This document shows, piece after piece, positions 8,843 through 17,555 of a stretch of DNA of 64,000 bases. The translations under genes and the position numbers were made by a program. Position 1 is the first letter of the stretch. Each line of letters starts with the position of its first letter. This DNA comes from Candidatus Rothia avicola (lineage in GTDB: Bacteria > Actinomycetota > Actinomycetes > Actinomycetales > Micrococcaceae). Below the pieces are notes generated by a model, which was not told the origin of the DNA, did no database searches, and worked only from the letters and a program-made list of their open reading frames with translations. Location of the stretch: the NCBI GenBank assembly GCA_019115985.1, contig DXCN01000040.1:62001-126000 (forward strand). The letters run 5' to 3'.

Positions 8843-9925
8843 GCTGGACTGCGCTTTCGCCTGGCGATAGGCCCGGTAGTGCCTTCTGGTTTCAAGTACA
8901 CCCCCGATGACAATGACAACTAAGAGTGGCAGGCGCCAGGTCAAACTAGCGTAGTCATCGGTCGTATAGAGTCCGTAGCCCCATATACCGAATATTGCGA
9001 GCATGAGTAGGGAGTGCAGATAGAGCCGGTAGGGCTTGACCTTCTTTTGTTCTGAGAGGGAACGGGCATAGGCTACCGGGTGGCCAAATTCTTCGAGGTA
9101 GTTACTTCCGGTGTTTTGGGTGTACTCCTGCACCCGGCTTATTTCTTCCTTTACTCGATTATCGCTGATATCTCCCCGAGCTCGGAGAGCCTGAACAAAT
9201 GCATCCTTCCACTCAACGTTATCGCTGAAATCTACGCTAGAGGCATGGGCATAGTTGGGTTCAGGCAGTAATCGGTGGGCTAGGTAGGCAAGGGCGAAGC
9301 TGGAAGCTCCTGCAACGGGTAGCATCCACCATACTGAGTAACGCCCCGTATTCTCTGAGAACCATGCAAAGAGCAGGGCAAGGCAACAGGCTATAGCTCC
9401 AATAACGAGGCCAGTCAGCCCTATAGCAGCTACGAAACCAAAGCGGCGCTGAGACCTCTGGAAAGTGTACTGGCTGCTGGGTATCGCTAGCCCCAGCAGG
9501 ATAATCCCTGGCAGCAGTCCCAGGTGGGCAGTATCAGGCCTATTGCTGGGCAATGCGTACACCAGCATGAAGAAAATAGAAAATATCCCGCCTGCTGTCA
9601 GCCCATAGGTAATAACCGTTTTCAGGTTGAGAGGTTTGCTCTCTTCAAAGGCCTGGGTTCCCTTTTCCTTCCAGCCCGCTATTTTGCTGTAGGCCCACCC
9701 CTCTGGATTACCGTAGAGGTCGGTGGCACTTTCACGGCTTTCTGCGACCTGTCTAATGACGCGGTTGATGGCGCTTTCGCTGGTGGCTGCTTTGACACCG
9801 TTCGTAGCCAGGGTCGCAAAGGCAGTTTGTACCCAGTCTTTGTCTGCCGGGTTGTCGCTGGCTTCTTCGATTGCGATAGTCAGGCGTTCGTAGGGGTTGT
9901 TTGCCACTTCTCCTCCTTGAGTCAT
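8834..9925 (-). CDS. Multi-pass membrane protein with HAAS/DUF1700-like cytoplasmic region
   Basis: About six TM segments and a VKEEISRVQEYTQNTGSNYLEEFGHPVAYARSL segment; paired with an upstream PadR regulator. ATG at 9925 chosen. Confidence 0.6.
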   Translation of the reverse strand: MTQGGEVANNPYERLTIAIEEASDNPADKDWVQTAFATLATNGVKAATSESAINRVIRQVAESRESATDLYGNPEGWAYSKIAGWKEKGTQAFEESKPLNLKTVITYGLTAGGIFSIFFMLVYALPSNRPDTAHLGLLPGIILLGLAIPSSQYTFQRSQRRFGFVAAIGLTGLVIGAIACCLALLFAWFSENTGRYSVWWMLPVAGASSFALAYLAHRLLPEPNYAHASSVDFSDNVEWKDAFVQALRARGDISDNRVKEEISRVQEYTQNTGSNYLEEFGHPVAYARSLSEQKKVKPYRLYLHSLLMLAIFGIWGYGLYTTDDYASLTWRLPLLVVIVIGGVLETRRHYRAYRQAKAQSSSI

Positions 9926-9944
9926 ATAGAAACGTCTGGTGGGT

Positions 9945-10262
9945 TTAGGCTCCGAGGGCGCTAGTGAGCCGGGCCAGGGTAGCTCGTTCATCGGCGAGCT
10001 GGCGGGCACCTGCGTCCGTTAGCCGGTATTGGCGGCGGGCGGGGCCGCTCTCCCCTTCCGTCCAGGCGGTGGTGACGTACCCGGCTTCTTCGAGCTTGGA
10101 AAGAGCCGGGTAGAGGGAGCCGCCGCGCAGGCGTCCGTAGCCCATCTCTTCCAGGCGGGTAGCCAGGCCGTAGCCGTGCAGGTTTTCTTGAGCTAGGCAG
10201 GCCAGGACGGCGGTGGGTAAGGTTGCCCGCACCAGGGCCGGCGGGTAGGTGGTGGGGTTCAT
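9945..10262 (-). CDS. PadR family transcriptional regulator
   Basis: LPTAVLACLAQENLHGYGLATRLEEMGYGRLRGGSLYPALSKLEEAGYVTTAW is a PadR winged helix. ATG 10262. Confidence 0.88.
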   Translation of the reverse strand: MNPTTYPPALVRATLPTAVLACLAQENLHGYGLATRLEEMGYGRLRGGSLYPALSKLEEAGYVTTAWTEGESGPARRQYRLTDAGARQLADERATLARLTSALGA

Positions 10263-10347
10263 GGGCACCTCCTTCTGTACCTAAGTACAACATCTACCTA
10301 GATAGGTTTCAAGACTTTTGTCGATTATTACCGCACAACACCCACGC

Positions 10348-10379
10348 AGAAGCCCCCGCACAGTGTGCGGGGGCTTCTT
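10348..10379. terminator. Perfect rho-independent-like hairpin (AGAAGCCCCCGCACA/TGTGCGGGGGCTTCT)
   Basis: About 15-bp arms followed by ttt. Confidence 0.75.
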
Positions 10380-10433
10380 TGAACCTGTGGGAGAACGCTT
10401 TATAGAAGCTGGTTAACCAAAGCAATTAGGCGA

Positions 10434-10532
10434 CCCAGGCTCGCAGCGAAGCTGCTGGCTCGGGGCTGGCGTGAATCGCCTTGTGAGCGCTAGCGAACCA
10501 GCGAGAGGGTCGGCAGCGAGCGCGAGTCTGGG
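10434..10532 (-). repeat. ~99-bp imperfect palindromic dispersed repeat, copy A (downstream of ccsB)
   Basis: CCCAGGCTCGC...GCGAGTCTGGG arms; shares the 15-mer ATTCACGCCAGCCCC and flanking similarity with 45375-45477, same orientation relative to the upstream gene. Confidence 0.65.
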
Positions 10533-10555
10533 AGCCGTAATGAGGGGTATAAATC

Positions 10556-11647
10556 CTAGAGACCCGAGTAGGAGTGCAGGCCCGAGAAGTACACGTTGAC
10601 CACGGTGAAGTTGAAGATGACGCAGAGGTAGCCTGCGATGGAGAGCCAGGCGCTGGGCGGGCCTGACCAGCCGCGGGTGGCGCGGGCATGCAGGTAGGCT
10701 GCATAGACGACCCAGATGATGAAGGTCCAGACTTCCTTGGTGTCCCAGCCCCAGTAGCGGCCCCAGGCTTTCTCGGCCCAGATGGCGCCGGCGCCCAGGG
10801 TGAAGGTCCACATGGCGAAGCCTACAGTGTTGAGGCGGAAGGAGAAGTTTTCGAGGGCGGTGGATGAGGGGATCAGGCGCATGAAGCCAAGGCCGGCCAG
10901 GGAGCTGTCGTTACCTTCGATGATGTGGCGTTCGCGGGAGGTTTGTACCAGTTGCAGGATTGCCATGGCGAAGGTGATGGTGAAGATGGCTGAGGCGAGC
11001 ACGGCAATGGATACATGGATGACCAGCCAGTAGGACTGCAGGGCGGGCACCAGCTGGCCGACGGGGGTAGGGTAGGCGATGGTGGCTGCGGTCATCATGG
11101 TCAGGGCGAGGCCAGAGACCAGGGTGCCTACAAAGCGCAGGTCACGGAAGATGAGGAAGCCTAGGTAGACCCCTACGACGAGCAGGGCGCCGGTGGTGCA
11201 GAACTCGTACATGTTGCCCCAGGGTACGCGGTTGGCGGCGAAGGCGCGGGAGAGCACACCGGCTAGGTGAATGAGGCAGCCCAGGGCCAGGATGACCACA
11301 CCGGCGCGGGCGGCGGGTCGGCGTTCACCGGTGCCGTAGCGCATCTCTGAGTCGGCGACGTGGCCGGAGATTTTAGCGGCTGCTGACCGCTTGTAGCCCA
11401 TGCCGCGGGCGCCAGTGCCCTGCTCGGTGCCGGTGATGCGGGCAGATCGGGCGTTCTTGACGGCTGCGCCCGCGCCCACGAGTTCCTTTTCAGGTTCGGG
11501 GGCATTGGCTGCTTCGAGGCGCTTGGTGGTGCGGGAGTGGGAGGCGACGTCCCAGGCGAAGGCCACGAAGGCAACCATGTAGGTGATGGCTGCTAGGTAC
11601 ATAAAGAGTTCGCTCCAGCGGGCGAGCTCTATGTTGACTTCTGACAT
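10556..11647 (-). CDS. ccsB: c-type cytochrome biogenesis protein CcsB (ResC)
   Basis: WGNMYEFCTTGALL, AEKAWGRYWGWDTKEVWTFIIWVVYAAYLHARATRGW (CcsA/ResC tryptophan-rich motif). Confidence 0.93.
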   Translation of the reverse strand: MSEVNIELARWSELFMYLAAITYMVAFVAFAWDVASHSRTTKRLEAANAPEPEKELVGAGAAVKNARSARITGTEQGTGARGMGYKRSAAAKISGHVADSEMRYGTGERRPAARAGVVILALGCLIHLAGVLSRAFAANRVPWGNMYEFCTTGALLVVGVYLGFLIFRDLRFVGTLVSGLALTMMTAATIAYPTPVGQLVPALQSYWLVIHVSIAVLASAIFTITFAMAILQLVQTSRERHIIEGNDSSLAGLGFMRLIPSSTALENFSFRLNTVGFAMWTFTLGAGAIWAEKAWGRYWGWDTKEVWTFIIWVVYAAYLHARATRGWSGPPSAWLSIAGYLCVIFNFTVVNVYFSGLHSYSGL

Positions 11648-11727
11648 GGTGTTCTCACTTCACAGGTTGAGGTAGGGCGCGGACGCCGGTGCCCGGCCAG
11701 GTTGCCCCGGGGCAGGCGGTGGGTAGG

Positions 11728-13326
11728 TTAGGCTTCATCAAATTCTAGTCCCCACCGTTCTGCGAAGAGGTCGGTGAGTTTGTCAGCTTCGGTGGCGAGG
11801 CGGGGGTCTTCGCCGCGGGCCAGTAGGCCGTATTCGACGGTGAGTACGCGCTCTGCCCCGGTGCCGCTTTCGGTGGCTCGTACCCAGACACGGCGGCGGG
11901 CTACGAAGACCGAGATCAACAGACCACCAAAGAGTAGGGTTGCTGAGACCAGAGCGATCGGGCGACCGGGGTCTGACCTGATCTCAATGCCAGCGTAGCG
12001 CTTAACACCTAGGAATTCGATAGTTCCGTGACCATCGGGCAGGGTGGCGGTGTTGTTGCTGGCATCGAGCACAATGCCGTTACCGGCGGCCATGGTGTTG
12101 AGCGGGGTCAGGCTATCAATGTCGAGCACGTAGACGTTCTGGGGCACGCCGTTATCAAGTCCGAGGTCGCCCGCGTAGCTTTGGAGCACCAGCATGGGGT
12201 TGAGCAGGTCTGAGTCAATAGAGGTGGGGGCGCTGCCGGTGGTGCGTTCGCCGGTGGGTAGGAACATGCCGACGAAGCCCAGCTGGTCGGGGTGGGCGTC
12301 CGGAACCTTCAGCACGATAGATGAGAGGTAGCTACGGCCCGAGGGCAGACCCACCACGGGCCCCTCGTAGGCGACAGAGCCGTCAGTGTTGGTGATACGG
12401 ACGACCGGCGAGTAACCGTTGCCCAGCAGGTAGATAGAGGTTCCCTCAAAGTAGATGGGTTCATTGACTCTGAGGGTCTGCTCGCGCTGTTCACCGTCTG
12501 CGCTGGTGAGGGTGAAGTCAGCTTCGTAGTTGATATCTGAGCCGTAGGTGGGTGAGCCTTCCTGGCGGTCGTATTCGACGGTCAGGTTGTTGAGGGTAGC
12601 TGAGTAGGGCACCAGCCAGTCGGGGTTGTAGTTAGTGCCGGGACTGAAGGAGTCATAGGCGACCAGGGAGTTGACGAAGGTTTCGTCCTCGGTCACCACG
12701 CGCTGGCCGCTGTAGCCAAAGAGGGAGCCAACCGCTACCGCAATCAGCACGCCGATCATGGCCAGGTGAAAGAGAATGTTGCCCAGTTCGCGCAGGTAGC
12801 CGCGCTCTGCTGCAACGTTCACGACTCCCGGGGCTTCTTCGCGCACCTCGATACGGTAGTGGCGCTTTTTCAGGACGGCTGCGGCGTCCTCAATAGCGCG
12901 GGTGGCCGTCAGTTCCCCGGAGTCGACGGGGATGGTGAGGGTGCGGTGCTGGGGTAGGCGGGAGAAGTTCTTGGGGGTGGGGGCGGGCCCTGAGCGCATG
13001 GCCCGATAGTGCTTGGCAGCGCGGGGAATGACACAGCCAATCAGGGACACGAAAAGCAGAAGGTAAATCGCGGCAAACCAGACCGACGAGAAGACGTCAA
13101 AGAGCTGAAGCTTATCTGCGATAGGGCCCCAGGTGGGGTGCGCCTCGATGTAGTCGGCTACAGCTGCGGGGTCCTGAATACGCTGGGGAAAGACCGAACC
13201 GGGCACAGCGGCAACCGCCAGCATGAGCAGCAGGAAGAGGGCGGTGTTCATCTTGGTCAGCTGCGTCCATACCCAGCGGAGCATTTCCAGCGGGCCTAGA
13301 GCCGGGGCGTCCTGAGTCTCTGCCAT
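11728..13326 (-). CDS. resB: Cytochrome c biogenesis protein ResB
   Basis: RWVWTQLTKMNTALFLLLMLAVAAVPGSVFPQR and the ResB-like arrangement of TM segments and extracytoplasmic domain; next to ccsB. Confidence 0.92.
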   Translation of the reverse strand: MAETQDAPALGPLEMLRWVWTQLTKMNTALFLLLMLAVAAVPGSVFPQRIQDPAAVADYIEAHPTWGPIADKLQLFDVFSSVWFAAIYLLLFVSLIGCVIPRAAKHYRAMRSGPAPTPKNFSRLPQHRTLTIPVDSGELTATRAIEDAAAVLKKRHYRIEVREEAPGVVNVAAERGYLRELGNILFHLAMIGVLIAVAVGSLFGYSGQRVVTEDETFVNSLVAYDSFSPGTNYNPDWLVPYSATLNNLTVEYDRQEGSPTYGSDINYEADFTLTSADGEQREQTLRVNEPIYFEGTSIYLLGNGYSPVVRITNTDGSVAYEGPVVGLPSGRSYLSSIVLKVPDAHPDQLGFVGMFLPTGERTTGSAPTSIDSDLLNPMLVLQSYAGDLGLDNGVPQNVYVLDIDSLTPLNTMAAGNGIVLDASNNTATLPDGHGTIEFLGVKRYAGIEIRSDPGRPIALVSATLLFGGLLISVFVARRRVWVRATESGTGAERVLTVEYGLLARGEDPRLATEADKLTDLFAERWGLEFDEA

Positions 13327-13371
13327 GTTTTCCTTGCTATCTTCGATTCGGTGCGTGAGTGTGGGGTGTGT

Positions 13372-14124
13372 CTAGATGGGGAGTTCGTAGACCGGCATGC
13401 TGGACTGGAACCAGGACATCATCTGCGTCCAGAGGCCGGTCGCCAGAAGCAGGCCGATGATGATAAGCATGATGCCGCCCAGGCGCTGGAGTAGGAGTCG
13501 GTTTCGGCGCGCCCAGCCCATGGTGTTGACGCCGCGGGCAACGCCCAGCGCCACTAGCAGGAAAGGAATGCCTAGCCCTAAGCAGTAGGCCAGGGTCAGC
13601 AGCACCGCCTTGGTGTTATCGGAGCCCTCGGTATAGACCAGGGTCTGCACGGCCGCGAAGGTCGGGCCGATACAGGGGGCCCAGCCCAGACCGAAGGTGA
13701 TGCCCAGGATCGGGGCCCCCCAGAGGCCGGCCGGGGGTTTGGCTTCAATTTTGCGATCGCGCTGGAAGAAGTCGAAGCGGCCCATGAAAACCAGACCCAT
13801 GACAATCACCAGCAGGCCCAGCACCAGGTTAACCCAGCCCTGCCCACGCAGCCAGGGGGCCGCCCCCAGCTGGGCTAGAACCACAGACATGAGCACGAAG
13901 ATAAAGGAGAAGCCCAGCACGAACAGGCCAATCCCGGTCACCATGCGCAGGTTGCGGTGGCGGGGGCTCATCTCTCCCCCCGATAGGCCGGTCACGTAGC
14001 CCAGGTAGCCCGGCACCAGAGGTAGTACGCAGGGGGAGGCAAACGAGACCAGGCCCGCCAGTGCCGCAAGGGGCAGGGCGAGCCAGAGGGAGCCGTCGAG
14101 AACGATATTGCCGAAGCTAGGCAC
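13372..14124 (-). CDS. ccdA: Cytochrome c biogenesis protein CcdA
   Basis: SFASPCVLPLVPGYLGYVTGLSG and GWAPCIGPTFAAV Cys motifs. Confidence 0.94.
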   Translation of the reverse strand: MPSFGNIVLDGSLWLALPLAALAGLVSFASPCVLPLVPGYLGYVTGLSGGEMSPRHRNLRMVTGIGLFVLGFSFIFVLMSVVLAQLGAAPWLRGQGWVNLVLGLLVIVMGLVFMGRFDFFQRDRKIEAKPPAGLWGAPILGITFGLGWAPCIGPTFAAVQTLVYTEGSDNTKAVLLTLAYCLGLGIPFLLVALGVARGVNTMGWARRNRLLLQRLGGIMLIIIGLLLATGLWTQMMSWFQSSMPVYELPI

Positions 14125-14725
14125 TGACCTGGTCTTCGAGCAGGGTGCCCAGCACAGACTTGTCGATTTGCCCCAGAATACGGGCCGCTACGCGTCCTTC
14201 AGCGTCGAGGACGACCGTGGTCGGCACCGCCTGGGCAGGCACGTACTTGCTCATGGCAAGCAGTACCTTGCCGGTCACGTCACGGAAGGAAGGGTAGGGC
14301 ACGGAGAAGTTCTTCTCAAAGGCCTCGGCGGTACCTTTTTCGTCGCGCACGTTGGCCCCGTAGAAGGCGACCTTCTGACCGTAGGTGTCGTAGAGTTCGT
14401 TGAGCAGGGGGGCTTCAGCCCGGCAGGGGGCGCACCCTGCGTACCAGAAGTTCAGCAGCACGGGCTTGCCGCGCAGGTCTGCGGCAGAGACGACGGTGCC
14501 GTCAAAGAGCTCGCTTTCAAAGTCAACGGGCTCACCGCGCTCACCGGCGGGATACTCGGTAACACTGCCGTCGCCTGCAATGTAGCCCTTGGAGTCGCCC
14601 GCATCGGCCTGGGCAGCCAGGGAGTCCTGGCTTGATGAGCAGGCAGAGAGCAAGCCAACGGCTCCCAGAGCGGCCAGGCTCAGGGCCTGCTTACGGCTCA
14701 CACGGATGGGGAAAGAGGTAGACAT
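14117..14725 (-). CDS. TlpA/ResA-like thiol-disulfide oxidoreductase (lipoprotein)
   Basis: Lipobox GLLSACSSS; thioredoxin motif FWYAGCAPCRAEAP. Confidence 0.9.
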   Translation of the reverse strand: MSTSFPIRVSRKQALSLAALGAVGLLSACSSSQDSLAAQADAGDSKGYIAGDGSVTEYPAGERGEPVDFESELFDGTVVSAADLRGKPVLLNFWYAGCAPCRAEAPLLNELYDTYGQKVAFYGANVRDEKGTAEAFEKNFSVPYPSFRDVTGKVLLAMSKYVPAQAVPTTVVLDAEGRVAARILGQIDKSVLGTLLEDQVSA

Positions 14726-14780
14726 GAATTACAGGTCTTTCAGGACAGTGTGGTGTGGTGTGCGCTTATAGTCGGTGTCA

Positions 14781-15467
14781 TTATGACCCCGGTAACTGAA
14801 TAACACCTGAATAGAGTTCGGCAGCAGGCTCAACATAGGAGAGTTTGGGCTTGCCAGGGGCAAAAATATTGGGGAAGGTAAAGCTTGTAATGGAAGCTAA
14901 ATTGCACTGACGGCTGCGCGGGTCATGCGGCAGCGCCCCGCCCTCTACAGAGGTGCGGGCCATCCAGATAGGTAGCTGGTGCGAGACGATAATCGCCTCA
15001 GCGCCGTCCCCGCCCTTTTCGTAGGCGGTGCGGGCGGCGTCCTTAATAGCCTCAGCCATACGCACCACCTGGTCCCGGTAGGGTTCACCCCAAGACGGAC
15101 GCAGGGGGTTGAGCAGGTGCTTCCAGTGGCGGGGGTTGCCCAGCAGCTCCTGCTTATTCACGTGCAGGCCCTCAAAGTAGTTCCCAGCCTCAATCACACG
15201 CTCATCGGGCTGGGCAACCAGGCCCAGCAGTTCCTCGATGGGGGCAGCCGACTCGCGGGTGCGGGTGAGCGGGGAGCAGACCAAATGCACGATGTTGGCA
15301 CCGGCCTCCGCGCGGCGCTTGAACTCTTCGGCAGACAGGCGCACCATCTTCTGACCCGTCTCAGACAGGTGGTAATTGGGCAGACGCCCATACACGATAC
15401 GGTCAGGATTATGCACCTCGCCGTGGCGCATCAGGTGCACGGTGACAGTTGCCGAAGAAGTGTTCAT
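14781..15467 (-). CDS. Histidine phosphatase family protein
   Basis: VHLMRHGEVHNPDRIVYGRLPNYHLSETG RHG motif and AIIVSHQLPIW. Confidence 0.9.
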   Translation of the reverse strand: MNTSSATVTVHLMRHGEVHNPDRIVYGRLPNYHLSETGQKMVRLSAEEFKRRAEAGANIVHLVCSPLTRTRESAAPIEELLGLVAQPDERVIEAGNYFEGLHVNKQELLGNPRHWKHLLNPLRPSWGEPYRDQVVRMAEAIKDAARTAYEKGGDGAEAIIVSHQLPIWMARTSVEGGALPHDPRSRQCNLASITSFTFPNIFAPGKPKLSYVEPAAELYSGVIQLPGS

Positions 15468-15521
15468 ATCTCTAGTCTCTCAAACCTAGTCAGTAAGCGC
15501 TAACCAGCAACCCCGCCGGTT

Positions 15522-15776
15522 TTACTCTGCCAGTTTCTTCTCAATAATCTTCGCCAGGCGCTTGGAGTTGACCTGCCAGAAGTCCTTAACCTCGCCATCC
15601 ACCCGCAGCACCGGAATCTCGGTGCGGTGACGCTCCAACAGGTCGGGGTGCTCTTCAACGTTGATTTCTGTGTAGGTCAGCCCATAGCTGCCTGCCACCT
15701 GAGCGGTCGTCTCCCGGGCAGCTTCGCACAGGTGGCAGCCCGGCTTGGTCAGCAGTTCAATCAGTGGTGTAGCCAT
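15522..15776 (-). CDS. Glutaredoxin family protein
   Basis: LLTKPGCHLCEAARETTA CxxC motif, IPVLRVDGE; about 84 aa. Confidence 0.88.
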   Translation of the reverse strand: MATPLIELLTKPGCHLCEAARETTAQVAGSYGLTYTEINVEEHPDLLERHRTEIPVLRVDGEVKDFWQVNSKRLAKIIEKKLAE

Positions 15777-15803
15777 TGCTCCACTCTAACCCGCCGCTCC
15801 CCC

Positions 15804-15843
15804 GCGAGGCGAGCGAGGCGAGCGAGGCGAGCGAGGCGAGCGG
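15804..15843. repeat. 9-bp tandem repeat (GCGAGGCGA)x4 plus partial copy
   Basis: Four exact consecutive units read directly from the sequence. Confidence 0.9.
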
Positions 15844-15877
15844 GGCGTCCACACCAAAAGTTCGGTAATACAGCGCG

Positions 15878-15905
15878 AGCCCCGCACCGAAACAGGTGCG
15901 GGGCT
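15878..15905. terminator. Hairpin AGCCCCGCACC-gaaaca-GGTGCGGGGCT
   Basis: 11-bp perfect arms just downstream of the AURKAIP1/COX24 ORF. Confidence 0.6.
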
Positions 15906-15918
15906 TGCAGTGAAGAAT

Positions 15919-16017
15919 TTACTTCTTGTTGCGGCGCTGGTGGCGAGTCTTGCGAAGAAGCTTGCGGTGCTTCTTCTTAGACATACGCTTGCGGCGCTTC
16001 TTGATAACTGAACCCAT
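15919..16017 (-). CDS. AURKAIP1/COX24 domain small basic protein, 32 aa ([32 protein letters not shown]), not in ORF track
   Basis: Exact ORF ATG 16017 to TAA 15919; SD gaggtga upstream; highly characteristic actinobacterial sequence. Confidence 0.92.
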   Translation of the reverse strand: MGSVIKKRRKRMSKKKHRKLLRKTRHQRRNKK

Positions 16018-16161
16018 TGGATTCACCTCACTTATTAAATAGTGGTCGATACCCGGCCGACAGCAACCACCCGGGGCGGTAGGTCGGTAGCTATCCGGGC
16101 GCTATACCGGTATAAACGCTCCAAAGCACGCATAAAGGGCATAGCAATACCCTCGGCGTGA

Positions 16162-16230
16162 AAAAACGCTCTCTCCCAAGCCTACAGGCAAACCGGGCTT
16201 TTCGCCGACTGTTCACCGGCAAGTGAGAGC
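16162..16230 (-). terminator. Three-way-junction-like structured terminator or 3'UTR RNA of the FadR-like gene
   Basis: Minus strand: GCTCTC...GAGAGC outer stem enclosing GCCG/CGGC and AAGCC/GGCTT hairpins, then a T-run (A-run 16161-16166 on plus). Confidence 0.45.
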
Positions 16231-16252
16231 ATTTTCTCGTTTTATCTCCCCT

Positions 16253-17509
16253 CTAGCGGTCGCTAGTGGCGTATTCGTAGCCCTCGCGCAGGGCCGCTGC
16301 GGCGTCTTCACTCGGGTCTTCTTCCACTACCCTGGCAGGTTCTACGGCGTGGAGGTCACGAGCTCTTCCAGCCTCGTGCTGGGCAGGGGCGCTGGTGCGG
16401 AAGCCAAAGTAGCCAGCCACATCAAAACGCTTTTTAGCGGGCTGGTTCCTGCCGCTCTGCGGGGCTACAGCTTCACCGGCGTCACTGGCAGTTTCTTCTG
16501 TTTCTGTAGTGGCCGGTGGCTGGTGAGGCTCGGGAGCCTGGGGCAGCTCGGGCTTCTTGGGGGCTGTCGCCCTAGCCCCTGGGCTGGCGGTAGTGCTAGC
16601 GGCGCGGACGACCGGGCTCACCGTCCCCCGCCTGCGGCGGGTTGCGCTCCCGGTAGGGGGCTGAGCGCTTGCAGGGACTGCACCCATGGGCTGGATGCTG
16701 CTGAGGGCTTCAAACAGATCAGGTTCAATGGGCCCGCCCCAGGTATCGGGCACCAGTTCCTGAGTCTCCACCTCGATGGGTTCAAGGTTGATTCTGCCCG
16801 CTTCCCTGGTCGGGGTCTCAAAATCGACCGGGTGCCCGGCCTCAGCGAAGCGCTCTTGCAGGTTAGCCTTGAGCAGGGTCTGGGCGAGGGCAGCGTCACC
16901 AGATCGGGTAGCATCGACAATAGCCCGATACTCCATACGCAGGCGCGAAGCGGTAGCGCTCCACAGGGGAACCTGGCTGACCAACTCGAAGCGGGCCTCA
17001 ATCATGGCATCACGCAGGGTCGCCAAGAGGGCAGAAATTAGGGCGTTGCCCGAGAGCCTTCCCAGCTGGATATGGAAATCAGCTTCCAGGTCATGAAAGT
17101 CGCTCAGGCTGGTAGCATCGTCCTGCATAGCCTCCACGATGCGGTCCAGCTCTTCGAAGGCCGACGGGTCGTAGTCGGGCCCTGCGAGGGCGTGGTTTTC
17201 AAGCAGCAGGCAGGTTGCCAGCAGATCCTGGCGGGGCGAGAGGGAGCTGGCCAGATAGAGGCTGACAGCTGGCCCTGCCGAGGCTGCCGGTTCCCGCACC
17301 AGCTGGGCGATAATGCTCTTTTTCCGCCCCTCATAGAGCCTGAGCACCCCGATTTCTTCGCAGTGTTTGAGGCTCTCCCGCATGTGGTTCTGACTGATAC
17401 CCACCTCGCGGGCCAGCACCCTGTCGTCGGGCAGGTTATCGCCCAGGTGCAGGGTCTGGTTAATCAGTTTGTTCTCGATCCAGTCGAGAAGCTGCTGATG
17501 GTGTGCCAT
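16253..17509 (-). CDS. GntR/FadR-like HTH regulator with FCD-like domain and long disordered C-terminal tail
   Basis: N-terminal wHTH (DDRVLAREVGISQNHMRESLKHCEEIGVLRLYEGR), helical FCD-like middle, then ~150 aa of P/A/T/E-rich low complexity. Confidence 0.75.
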   Translation of the reverse strand: MAHHQQLLDWIENKLINQTLHLGDNLPDDRVLAREVGISQNHMRESLKHCEEIGVLRLYEGRKKSIIAQLVREPAASAGPAVSLYLASSLSPRQDLLATCLLLENHALAGPDYDPSAFEELDRIVEAMQDDATSLSDFHDLEADFHIQLGRLSGNALISALLATLRDAMIEARFELVSQVPLWSATASRLRMEYRAIVDATRSGDAALAQTLLKANLQERFAEAGHPVDFETPTREAGRINLEPIEVETQELVPDTWGGPIEPDLFEALSSIQPMGAVPASAQPPTGSATRRRRGTVSPVVRAASTTASPGARATAPKKPELPQAPEPHQPPATTETEETASDAGEAVAPQSGRNQPAKKRFDVAGYFGFRTSAPAQHEAGRARDLHAVEPARVVEEDPSEDAAAALREGYEYATSDR

Positions 17510-17555
17510 ACAGTCTTGTGGTGTCCTTTGAAACTAGCGGTTGGTGGGCAAGGGC

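Noticed and set aside
8834-10262. PadR plus HAAS-like membrane protein as a novel system
   Set aside because: PadR regulators next to such membrane proteins are a common arrangement in Gram-positive bacteria.
14108-15503. Plus-strand ORFs opposite the TlpA-like and histidine phosphatase genes
   Set aside because: Both minus-strand genes have strong catalytic motifs; the opposite frames lack domains.
15801-15850. Possible CRISPR-like repeat array
   Set aside because: Units are 9 bp and contiguous with no spacers, so this is a simple tandem repeat. No cas genes are present.
16223-17041. 272-aa plus-strand ORF opposite the FadR-like gene
   Set aside because: Antisense to a convincing HTH protein; no domain-like features.
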